This document shows, piece after piece, positions 18,462 through 26,332 of a DNA stretch of 64,000 nucleotides. How positions within the stretch are numbered: the first letter of the stretch is position 1; every line of letters starts with the position of its first letter. The stretch covers positions 186,001 through 250,000 of the forward strand of contig JAWKTV010000002.1 in assembly GCA_041398905.1 (NCBI GenBank). Reading direction: 5' to 3'. The notes under the pieces were generated by a model. It was not told the origin of the DNA. It saw only the letters and a program-made list of their open reading frames with translations, and searched no databases. This stretch comes from JAWKTV01 sp041398905. Its GTDB lineage: Bacteria > Planctomycetota > Planctomycetia > Planctomycetales > Planctomycetaceae. The position numbers and the translations under genes were made by a program.

Positions 18462-20077
18462 GTCGTCACCAGGGTCTTCGAGTCACACACAGGTTCGTCA
18501 TCGCACTCTTCGGCGCAGTCGGCGGTGAACGGCAGCGGCTGCGGGCCGCTGGGGACCGTGGCCGTCGATATCGGCACGGAAGCTGGCTCCAGCTCCACGT
18601 CGTCACGGCTGCGATCACGATTCGTCAGATAGCGGTGCTGCAGCCAGGCGAGGCCGATCGCCACGCCCCCGCCGCCCGCAGCAATGCCGATCAGGCTCAA
18701 CCAGTTGTTCGGCAGATCGAGCCGCGTGACACCTTCGCAGAAGCCCCACAGGGCCAAGAGTGGCATCACCTGCGGCAGGATCGTCAGTCGCAGAATCTCC
18801 GCAGGCCGAATCCCGAGCGTGCGGCAGCAGTACGGCAGCAGCACACCCAGCTCGCAAAACGCGACAGGAATCAAGGTGCCCCAAGCGACGCCGATCACCC
18901 CCCAGTACCGCACGAGGATCAGCGAAAGGACCAGGTTCGCCACCGCCTGCGCGGCATCGATCGTGGCCGGGAAGCGAATCTTGCCGATGCCCATCAGTGC
19001 ATACTTGGGAACCCGCAGCGGCATCAGGATCATTGATGCGAGCACGAGGATCATCAGGATGGGGGCGCTGGATTGGTTGCCCGGTCCCAGCCAGGTCAAC
19101 AGCAGCCGCTCGCCGAAGTACCAGACGCCGATCCCGAATCCGGCGACGAGCAACAGCGACACCCCGCTTCCCAGCAGCACCAGCCGTCGCAGTTGGTCCC
19201 GGCGACCGCTGGCCTCCAGCTCGCCCGTCTTCGGCAGAATGACTTCGGCGATGTTCTCCAGCGGCGATTGCACCATCTGGCAGAGGCGAAGGGCGATGTA
19301 GTATGGCACCGTCGCGGCTGGACCGAGCACGCAGCCGATCACCACCGTGTCGGTCAGATAGATCAGGTACTCCGAGACCATCCGCACGGCGTTGAAGATG
19401 GTGAACCCGCCGCACTCGCGGAAGGCATCCCAGGAGACGTGCTTGCGCGCGATGTGCAGGCTGGGGACCAGCCGATGCGCGGCGACGTAGTAGATCGTGT
19501 TTTCCAGCACCGTGATGGCGAGAAATGCGCCGGCCATCACCAGCAGCCGGGGAGCGTAATGCAGCCCGACGACCACGATGACGACGCGAGTCAGCGTGGC
19601 CGCGATGACGGCGGCACGATGGATGTCGAACCGCTGGATACCGATCAGCAGCCCGCTGAAGACGCTGCCCCACAGGCCGAGCGCGGCGTTCAAGCCCAGC
19701 AGCAGAAAGACCTGACGGACCTCGGTGATGGACTGTCCGTCCCAGTTGCTGATCCATGGCGCGGCGGCCGCCGCAATCGCCGCGCCGGTCAACGCGATGA
19801 AGCTATTGATGCCGTAGACGGCGGCGATGCTGCTGAGCGTGCGATTGAGGGCCGGCCAGTCCTGTTTGGTGTAGTGAATCGACGAGAACCGGCAGACCGC
19901 CGCGCCGAAGCCCATGTACAACAGGCCCGAATAGCCGGCGATCGAACTGACGAAGATCCAGGCCCCGTAACCGCGGTCGCCAAGGTTGTCCTTGACGTAC
20001 CTCACGAGGAACAGGCCCACCACGAGCGTGATCGCGTGGGACAGCCAGCTCGCGAGAATGTTGCGTCGAACGGTCAT
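18458..20077 (-). CDS. Polysaccharide flippase (Wzx/MATE-like)
   Basis: 539 aa with about 12-14 hydrophobic segments and the N-terminal pattern of the oligosaccharide flippase superfamily (ILASWLSHAITLVVGLFLVRYV, GDRGYGAWIFVSSIAGYSGLLYMGFG in part). The polar C-terminus of about 45 residues is cytoplasmic and acidic. It probably moves the lipid-linked repeat unit made by the surrounding glycosyltransferases across the inner membrane. It stands two genes downstream of the polymerase-like gene. Confidence 0.88.
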   Translation of the reverse strand: MTVRRNILASWLSHAITLVVGLFLVRYVKDNLGDRGYGAWIFVSSIAGYSGLLYMGFGAAVCRFSSIHYTKQDWPALNRTLSSIAAVYGINSFIALTGAAIAAAAAPWISNWDGQSITEVRQVFLLLGLNAALGLWGSVFSGLLIGIQRFDIHRAAVIAATLTRVVIVVVGLHYAPRLLVMAGAFLAITVLENTIYYVAAHRLVPSLHIARKHVSWDAFRECGGFTIFNAVRMVSEYLIYLTDTVVIGCVLGPAATVPYYIALRLCQMVQSPLENIAEVILPKTGELEASGRRDQLRRLVLLGSGVSLLLVAGFGIGVWYFGERLLLTWLGPGNQSSAPILMILVLASMILMPLRVPKYALMGIGKIRFPATIDAAQAVANLVLSLILVRYWGVIGVAWGTLIPVAFCELGVLLPYCCRTLGIRPAEILRLTILPQVMPLLALWGFCEGVTRLDLPNNWLSLIGIAAGGGGVAIGLAWLQHRYLTNRDRSRDDVELEPASVPISTATVPSGPQPLPFTADCAEECDDEPVCDSKTLVTT

Positions 20078-20189
20078 ACAGTTGCCGCGAGGGTCAGCGT
20101 GAGTTTGACGAGAGACAAAGGAATCCGGAGTTCTCGAGTTCAGGTCCGACCGGCGTGGCTGTCACGAACGGTCGCGAGGGCCGATTCAT

Positions 20190-21164
20190 TCAGAGCTTGT
20201 GGGGCACGTGCGCCGCCGATTCGGCGGTCGCCACCGGGTGGGATGCCGCGTCGGCATGTCCGCCTCCGAGCGCGCGTTTGAGCCGCTTCACAAGACCTTG
20301 CCCGCAGCAGTAACCGACCATCAACTTGGCCCGCCGCCACCGGTACTCGTCGAGTGCGCGTGGATGCACGAGCAGCGACTTGGCGAGGAAGCTGCGGGCT
20401 TTGCCCAGTTCGCCGGCGTCCGCATAGGCGAGGGCCGCGTCGAGATACAGGTAGCCGTACGCGAGGCTCTTGTGCGCGGCCTGCTCGGGATGCTCGGTGA
20501 AGAACTTGTCGAGCATCATGCGATAGCCGACGTACATCAGCTCGGGATTGCGGCTCACCTGTTGGGGATGCAACCGGTAGTGCCAGCATTCGATGTCGAC
20601 CTGCCAGACGATCTCGCGGGCGACGAGCCGCAGCCACATGTCGCGATCCTCAGCTCCTTTGAGGCTCGCATCGAACAGCCCCGCCCGCTCGAAGCAGTGT
20701 CGGCGAACCATCGTCGACGAACTGGTGAGCGGAGTGGAATGGAGAAAGTCCCGCACCGTGAGCGTGCGAACCGCCGCGCCAGCCGGGATCTCGTCCGGCA
20801 TCTCGTCACCGCCGGCGGACCCGATGACGCCGACTTCCGAGTGATCGCCGACCGCTTCCAGTTGCCGCTGGGTCTTCTGCGGATGCCAGTAGTCGTCGGC
20901 ATCAAGGAAGGCGACCCACTCACCGCGCGCGTGTTGAATGCCGGTGTTGCGGGCGGCGGAGTGCCCCGCGTTCCGCTGATGAATGACCTGGATGCGGTCG
21001 CCGTACTTCCGCAGCACCTCCGCCGTGTCGTCGGTGCTGCCATCGTTGACGACGATCACATCCTGGTTGGCGTAGGTCTGCGCCAGCACGCTGTCCACCG
21101 CGTCGCAAACGTAGCGGGCGTGGTTGAAGCTGGGGATGACGACGCTGACGAGATCGCTGGGCAT
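20190..21164 (-). CDS. Glycosyltransferase family 2
   Basis: Classic GT-A glycosyltransferase: VVIPSFNHARYVCDAVDSVL at the N-terminus, the nucleotide-binding VVNDGSTDDT, and the metal-binding DADDYW. 324 aa, with a C-terminal extension of about 100 residues that carries several Ala- and Tyr-rich helices (tetratricopeptide-like look). It transfers a sugar from a nucleotide donor during repeat-unit assembly. It lies 25 bases downstream of the polymerase-like gene and 112 bases upstream of the flippase. Confidence 0.92.
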   Translation of the reverse strand: MPSDLVSVVIPSFNHARYVCDAVDSVLAQTYANQDVIVVNDGSTDDTAEVLRKYGDRIQVIHQRNAGHSAARNTGIQHARGEWVAFLDADDYWHPQKTQRQLEAVGDHSEVGVIGSAGGDEMPDEIPAGAAVRTLTVRDFLHSTPLTSSSTMVRRHCFERAGLFDASLKGAEDRDMWLRLVAREIVWQVDIECWHYRLHPQQVSRNPELMYVGYRMMLDKFFTEHPEQAAHKSLAYGYLYLDAALAYADAGELGKARSFLAKSLLVHPRALDEYRWRRAKLMVGYCCGQGLVKRLKRALGGGHADAASHPVATAESAAHVPHKL

Positions 21165-21189
21165 AGAAGTATCTCGAACTCAAGCACGC

Positions 21190-22575
21190 TCAGGTGCCCC
21201 ATCGCGCGAAGACCTTCACGAACGCGAAGCTCGCCACCAGCAGACCGAAGCTGCAGAAGGCCAGTCGACGCATCGTGCGGGTGTTCCATTGCACGATTGG
21301 GCAGGGAAAACGCTGATGAAAGCCGGCAAGATTGATGAACGCGGCGCATAAGGCGACGACCATGTAGGTCGACGGCGCATAGCAACGAGAGAGTGACGCG
21401 ATTCCGACGCCCCACGCCGTCAGGATGCCGGCGACGAACGGCAGCATCCGCCGCAGCTCGGGGTCGGTGATGCGGACGTTTGCGTACTTGATGATGAAGA
21501 ACGCGTAGGCGGGCAGAAAAAAGCAGCCGAAGAAGATCGTCCCGCCAAGGAAGCCCAGCTCGACATACGCATGGATGTACGAGTTGTGGGCGACGTGTCC
21601 GGCGATCTCCTCGAACTCACCTTCACCGTGCCCGAAGAGGATCGCTGGCGACTTGATCGACGCCAGCCCTTCTCCCCAGATTTGAATCCGGTCCTGTCCG
21701 GTGCCGTCCGAGACGTCGATTTTCGCGGCCCGTCCCAGCGCGACCGGTGCGAGCAGCATCCCGATCGCGCACAGGGCGAAGGCGACCTTGCGGCCGTATC
21801 GCAGCGAGGCCCACACCGCTCCCGATGCGCCGATCGCCAGCAGTCCGCCGCGGGACTGTGTCTCGATGTAGCCGATCGCGAGAATCGCCAGGGGAACCAG
21901 CCAGGCGAGCCGCAGCAGCGACAGCGACGTGTCGGTCAGGAAGTACAGACAGATCATCCCGGCGACCGCGATCAGCAGTGCGACGTCGTTGGGGTCGTTG
22001 AAGATGCCCAGCCCGCGCATCCGATAGACGAACTTGGTGTTCCCCAGCGAGTCGTACCCGAACGTCTCGATGACGTGGTTCAGGATCTTCTCGTTCTCGC
22101 CGAGGAACATGTCCTCCTGCAGGGTCTTGTAAACCAGCGTCTCGTCGGCTCCCTCCCAGGTGGCTTTGAACTTCTGGAAGTCGAGGTAGCTCGCACCGAC
22201 GACGATCGTGGCGCAGACGGCCGTCACCAGCATGAGTTGCCGCAATCGCTGCGGAGTGTTGATGACCGACACGAACATCAGGTAGTACAGCGCGATCTTC
22301 GCCATGGTGACGAAGCCGTGAAACGCACCGGACAGGTAACCCCGCGACGCCATGTGCGAAACCGCGACCGCGACGGCCACGCCAATCACACAGATGTTGA
22401 TGGGCTGCTGGATCAGGGTGCGGGGACGCAACTGAGCCTGCAATCCCTGCAGATTGCACAGGATGGCTCCGCCGATGAACGCCAAGTAAATCTGCAGGTT
22501 CCCCAGCGCCGGAAAGAGTTCCGCGGGGCGCACGAACAGGGCGGCATTCGCCAGCATGAACAGCAGGTAAGCCAC
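21190..22575 (-). CDS. O-antigen ligase/polymerase-like (Wzy_C) membrane protein
   Basis: 461 aa with about 11 membrane helices. The periplasmic loop FGHGEGEFEEIAGHVAHNSYIHAYVELG has the conserved histidine-asparagine pattern (HNSYIHAYVE) of the Wzy_C domain shared by O-antigen ligases and polymerases. As the first gene of the operon it likely joins repeat units into a polymer. A conserved ETQSRGG follows a membrane helix, also normal for the family. Confidence 0.85.
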   Translation of the reverse strand: MAYLLFMLANAALFVRPAELFPALGNLQIYLAFIGGAILCNLQGLQAQLRPRTLIQQPINICVIGVAVAVAVSHMASRGYLSGAFHGFVTMAKIALYYLMFVSVINTPQRLRQLMLVTAVCATIVVGASYLDFQKFKATWEGADETLVYKTLQEDMFLGENEKILNHVIETFGYDSLGNTKFVYRMRGLGIFNDPNDVALLIAVAGMICLYFLTDTSLSLLRLAWLVPLAILAIGYIETQSRGGLLAIGASGAVWASLRYGRKVAFALCAIGMLLAPVALGRAAKIDVSDGTGQDRIQIWGEGLASIKSPAILFGHGEGEFEEIAGHVAHNSYIHAYVELGFLGGTIFFGCFFLPAYAFFIIKYANVRITDPELRRMLPFVAGILTAWGVGIASLSRCYAPSTYMVVALCAAFINLAGFHQRFPCPIVQWNTRTMRRLAFCSFGLLVASFAFVKVFARWGT

Positions 22576-22994
22576 GGCGGGTGAGAAGCCCTTTCGGGTT
22601 GCGGGATGCAGACAGCGACCACGGACCTTCCGCGACGTGCCGTCCCCACAACTATGCAGCGCAACGCGATGCGGCAGAGTGGTAAAGCTGGGTGAGGTTG
22701 AAGAATGGCATCATGCGTATCGCGTGCGCAGCCGAAACCCCGTTGCCAGCGTCGCAATCGCTGCGGTCCGCATAATCGCTGTCATCTTGACAATCGGTCG
22801 AGCCGGCAACCGGCCCCGCCGCGGCACATCACCCTTCGGTAGATTCTCGCGCGAGACGCCGAATCACCTGCGATGCGCGGGGTGGTCTCTGCCGATAGTT
22901 GAGAGGAGTTTGCGTTTCGCGCAAGTTGTGCAAACGCGGATTGCGACGGAGCACGGACCACACGACGTCGGCCCACTCGCCCGGTGAACCATCG
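22576..22994. other. Intergenic region, divergent promoters expected
   Basis: This 419-base gap separates the leftward exopolysaccharide operon from the rightward 75-aa gene, so it should hold promoters in both directions. I could not identify a convincing -35/-10 pair. The stretch near 22905-22935 contains short inverted GTTTGC/GCAAAC arms that are too short to call an operator. Confidence 0.4.
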
Positions 22995-23222
22995 ATGGAA
23001 CGCGGAATCAACGTGCTGGCGCTCGTCAAAGATGGCGAACGTTTCGTCTTCATGTACGACGACGAGAGCTGTTCTCAGCTCTTGCAGACGCTCGGCCGCT
23101 ACGCCGCCGACCCCGAACTCGCCTTCAGCTGGTACGACGCCGCTGTCCTCAGCCAGAAGGTCCGCCGCCTGCAGCAGGAAGTGGAAGACGAGCGGCGCGG
23201 GTCGTTTCGGGAAAGTGCGTAG
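22995..23222 (+). CDS. Small conserved planctomycete protein, 75 aa
   Basis: ATG 22995 begins MERGINVLALVKDGERFVFMYDD. The protein is acidic and compact: beta strands at the start, then helices (CSQLLQTLGRYAADPELAFSWYDAAVLSQKVRRLQQE). I recall near-identical small proteins in many planctomycete genomes, always unannotated. There is no membrane segment, no Cys pair and no known domain. An open frame extends upstream to 22899 but those residues look random. Confidence 0.7.
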   Translation: MERGINVLALVKDGERFVFMYDDESCSQLLQTLGRYAADPELAFSWYDAAVLSQKVRRLQQEVEDERRGSFRESA

Positions 23223-23537
23223 GGCCGATCGGGCCTGCGATCCGAAAGTCTGCGGGTTTCATGAGCAATGAGTCGGCCCGCCTCGGCTCTCAGGTTTCGT
23301 CGCTGGTGAGGGCGGGTGTGCAGCGACCGCTGGAACTGACGTTTGACGAAAACTTTGCCCCACCGGCAGTTTCGGCCGCAATTGGGGCAACCTCGCCACG
23401 TCCGCTGGAATCGCTGGCACGTCGATGCCTCGCCAACCGTTTAGAAGTGAGCCGCTGGTCGCGGCCTTCAGGACTCACCAGTTGACGGTGTTCGATCTCA
23501 CGGAGGGGGAGACCGCATCGTATCGAGGGTTATCCCC
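23223..23537. other. Intergenic region
   Basis: 315 bases before the recombinase gene. A frame from 23261 to 23485 could encode 74 residues (MSNESARLGSQVSSL), but it shows no recognisable motif or ribosome-binding site, and I do not call it. Nothing else defensible was seen. Confidence 0.4.
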
Positions 23538-24449
23538 ATGCAAACCGCCGTCCAAAGCTTCCTCCGCCACCTCCGTATCGAGCGCAATTCCTCCGACTTG
23601 ACCATCAAGTCCTACGGCGATGACTTCGAGAGCTTCTATGACTACCTCCGCGACCGTGTTGGCGGGCTGCCCGAGCCAACCGAATTGACGATCCCGATCC
23701 TCCGTGGGTACGTCACCTACCTGCACGAGTGCGACTACGCGCGTTCGACGATCGCCCGGCGGCTCGCCTGCTTGCGGAGCTTCTTCAAGTACACGACCCG
23801 CGAGGGAATCACGACCGCCAACCCGGCCAAGGCGCTGCGCACCCCCCGCGCCGGTCGCAAGCTGCCCCACTTCCTCACCACCGATCAGGTGGCGACGCTG
23901 CTCGAAGCTCCCCCCGCCAACGACGCGATGGGACTCCGCGACCGCGCCATCCTCGAATCGATGTACTCCGCCGGGCTGCGTGTCGCGGAACTCGTCGGCA
24001 TCAACCTCAGCGACTGGGACCGCGCCGCCAGCATCTTCCGCGTCCTCGGTAAAGGCAAGAAGGAGCGGATCGCCCCCGTCGGCAGCTACGCGTCTCGCGC
24101 TCTGGAACGCTGGCTTGATGTTCGTATCTCCGACCCGACCGCGTCACCGGAAGAGCGGGATGCGCTGTTCCTTAACCGCTTCGGTCGCCGGCTCACCACC
24201 CGCAGCATCGGCCGAATGCTGGAGAAGTATCTCAAGATCACCGGTCTGGACATGATCACCTCGCCGCACACGCTGCGGCACAGCTTCGCAACGCACTTGC
24301 TGGATGGCGGCGCCGACCTTCGCAGCGTGCAGGAACTGCTCGGCCACAAGAGCCTGACGACGACGCAGATCTACACGCACGTCAGCACGCGCCGGCTGCG
24401 GGAGACGTACGAGAGCGCACACCCGCACGCCAGCAAACTGGCGCAGTAG
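23538..24449 (+). CDS. xerC: Tyrosine recombinase XerC/XerD
   Basis: Xer recombinases resolve chromosome dimers at dif sites. The full catalytic set is visible: Arg148 in AGLRVAEL, Lys172 in GKGKKE, His244-x-x-Arg247 in HTLRHSF, His270 in LLGHKS and the nucleophile Tyr279 in TQIYTHVS. The N-terminal SAM-like core-binding domain (residues 1-90) is normal. At 303 aa it is a housekeeping Xer, not a phage integrase. Whether it is XerC or XerD cannot be decided from this sequence alone. A GAGGG lies upstream of the ATG. Confidence 0.9.
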   Translation: MQTAVQSFLRHLRIERNSSDLTIKSYGDDFESFYDYLRDRVGGLPEPTELTIPILRGYVTYLHECDYARSTIARRLACLRSFFKYTTREGITTANPAKALRTPRAGRKLPHFLTTDQVATLLEAPPANDAMGLRDRAILESMYSAGLRVAELVGINLSDWDRAASIFRVLGKGKKERIAPVGSYASRALERWLDVRISDPTASPEERDALFLNRFGRRLTTRSIGRMLEKYLKITGLDMITSPHTLRHSFATHLLDGGADLRSVQELLGHKSLTTTQIYTHVSTRRLRETYESAHPHASKLAQ

Positions 24450-24511
24450 GCGAAGCTCAGCCAACGACGTTCCAACTGCCACAACTGGCGGTTCGACCGC
24501 GGATTCAGTAT

Positions 24512-24583
24512 GAGCCTCTTCAGGAACGTTTGCGGCTGGCCGGTGGCCCGCCGTGACGGTTCCTGGAGAGGCTCTACTCTTTT
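24512..24583 (+). terminator. Strong hairpin terminator after xerC
   Basis: GAGCCTCTTCAGGAAC at 24512-24527 pairs with GTTCCTGGAGAGGCTC at 24559-24574; the single non-Watson-Crick position is a G-T wobble. The long GC-rich loop folds again on itself, and a TACTCTTTT tail follows. This is a good rho-independent terminator for xerC, placed just before the sulfatase gene. Confidence 0.75.
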
Positions 24584-24631
24584 GCCGCCGCAGCCACGCA
24601 TCCCTTCCGCCGCCGCTCATCGAGGAATCTC

Positions 24632-26128
24632 ATGGCGAATCCGCTCCCGTTCCTGCTGACATGCTCACTGCTGGTCGTTGCTCAGGCGGCGGTGATGCAG
24701 GCCGACGACCGGCCCAACTTCGTGTTCATCCTCACCGACGACCAGTCGCCCGAAACACTCGCGTGTTATGGCAACACCGTCTGCGAGACACCCCATCTCG
24801 ACCGGCTTGCCCGGGAGGGAATGGTGCTGCACGACGCCCATCACATGGGAGCCAATGTCGGCGCGGTCTGCACTCCCTCGCGAACGATGATCATGACCGG
24901 GCGAACGGTCTGGCATCTCCCCAAGGGCCGCGCCAAACGCAACGCGCCACTCGCAGACGACCTCGACGAAGCCGCGACATCGAGTCTGCCCGCCCTCTTC
25001 AACGCCGCCGGCTACGACACCTTCCGTACCTGCAAGCAGGGCAACTCGTTCGAAGCGGCGAACCGACTGTTCACCGTCCGCAAAGACGCGACCCGCCGTG
25101 ACGGGACGCCGCAAGGTGGCAGCGAGTGGCATGGCGATCAGGTGATCGACTATCTCGATGGCCGTGCGAAGTCGCGTGACGAAGATCCGTTCCTGATCTA
25201 CTTCGGGTTCTCGCATCCGCACGATCCCCGCAACCCGCTGCCCGAACTCGCGGCCAAGTACGGCGCGGTCGAACGTGATCAGCTCGCCGAGATCAACCCG
25301 GATGCTCCTCCCCTCCCCGCGAACTGGCTGCCGGAACACCCCTTCCACCACGGCCATCCGGGCCTCCGCGATGAAGAGCACGTCGGCAGTGTCGGCCGGC
25401 GACGCGACGAGGCGATCATTCGCAACGAGCTGGCCCGCGAATACGCCTGTATCGAGAACATCGATCGACAGATCGGCCGGCTGCTGGCGAAGCTGGAAGA
25501 GCTGGGGGAACTCGACAGCACGTACATCGTATTCACCTCCGATCATGGCATCGCCGTCGGCCGGCACGGTTTGCTGGGGAAGCAAAACCTCTACGAGCAC
25601 ACCTGGCGTGTCCCCATGATCGTGCGCGGACCGGGTATCGAGCCGGGCAGCTCCGCTTCCGGCTACGTCTATCTGCTCGACGTGCTCCCGACCCTGTGCG
25701 ACTACGCCGGCATCAGGGTTCCGAGCAGCGTCGAAGGGATCAGCTTCCGCCCCGTGCTGGAAGGCAAGCAGCAACGGATCCGCGATGTCCTGTACGGCGT
25801 CTACTGCGGCGGCACGAAGCCGGGCATCCGGTCCGTGAAGTCGGGTGACTGGAAGCTGATCGAGTACGACGTGATGGATGGCGCGGTCCGCGAGACCCAG
25901 TTGTTCAACCTGAAGCAGAACCCCCACGAGTTTCTCGTCCAGCATCGGGCGGCTGGTGTTTTCGCCACGCTGAAGCACGAGCCGACCGCGCAACAGGTCA
26001 ATCTCGCTGGCGATCCCGCGCATGCCGAGACGCTCGCCCGCATGCGCGGCTTGCTCGCGGAGGAGATGCGACGGCTCGACGACCCGTACACGCTCTCGGA
26101 GCCGAAGGTCGTGTCGGCCGCCGAATGA
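24632..26128 (+). CDS. Exported sulfatase (type I, formylglycine)
   Basis: Type I sulfatases hydrolyse sulfate esters, in planctomycetes mostly on algal polysaccharides. A signal peptide (residues 1-24) precedes RPNFVFILTDDQ, whose Asp pair binds calcium. Cys80 in CTPSR is the residue that the formylglycine-generating enzyme converts. Later motifs are TSDHGIAVGRHGLLGK and HTWRVPMIVRGPGI. 498 aa. A GAGGA lies six bases before the ATG. A PSCyt1/DUF1553 gene follows on the same strand after 204 bases, a common planctomycete pairing. The substrate is unknown. Confidence 0.94.
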   Translation: MANPLPFLLTCSLLVVAQAAVMQADDRPNFVFILTDDQSPETLACYGNTVCETPHLDRLAREGMVLHDAHHMGANVGAVCTPSRTMIMTGRTVWHLPKGRAKRNAPLADDLDEAATSSLPALFNAAGYDTFRTCKQGNSFEAANRLFTVRKDATRRDGTPQGGSEWHGDQVIDYLDGRAKSRDEDPFLIYFGFSHPHDPRNPLPELAAKYGAVERDQLAEINPDAPPLPANWLPEHPFHHGHPGLRDEEHVGSVGRRRDEAIIRNELAREYACIENIDRQIGRLLAKLEELGELDSTYIVFTSDHGIAVGRHGLLGKQNLYEHTWRVPMIVRGPGIEPGSSASGYVYLLDVLPTLCDYAGIRVPSSVEGISFRPVLEGKQQRIRDVLYGVYCGGTKPGIRSVKSGDWKLIEYDVMDGAVRETQLFNLKQNPHEFLVQHRAAGVFATLKHEPTAQQVNLAGDPAHAETLARMRGLLAEEMRRLDDPYTLSEPKVVSAAE

Positions 26129-26332
26129 ACCTGCACCGCAGGGCAGTGGCGGAACGACAACCGGAGCGACACCGAGCGTCGACTCCGGTGGCAGACTTGC
26201 ATCGGCGGCCCCGTGCGCCGGAAACTGTCCGGATTACGGGCGACAACCGGCCAGCGGGCGTCGCCAGCGTTTGCGGGTGGGCAGACTCGCCCAGCGTGCT
26301 GTCGTCCAACAGTTCACTTCCGAGGCCCACGC

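Noticed and set aside
23261..23485. Possible 74-aa gene before xerC
   Set aside because: No ribosome-binding site, no motif, and an equally long frame runs on the opposite strand.
23538..24449. Xer recombinase as the integrase of a mobile element
   Set aside because: Length, motif set and neighbours fit the housekeeping Xer enzyme; no att repeats, cargo genes or tRNA gene are nearby.
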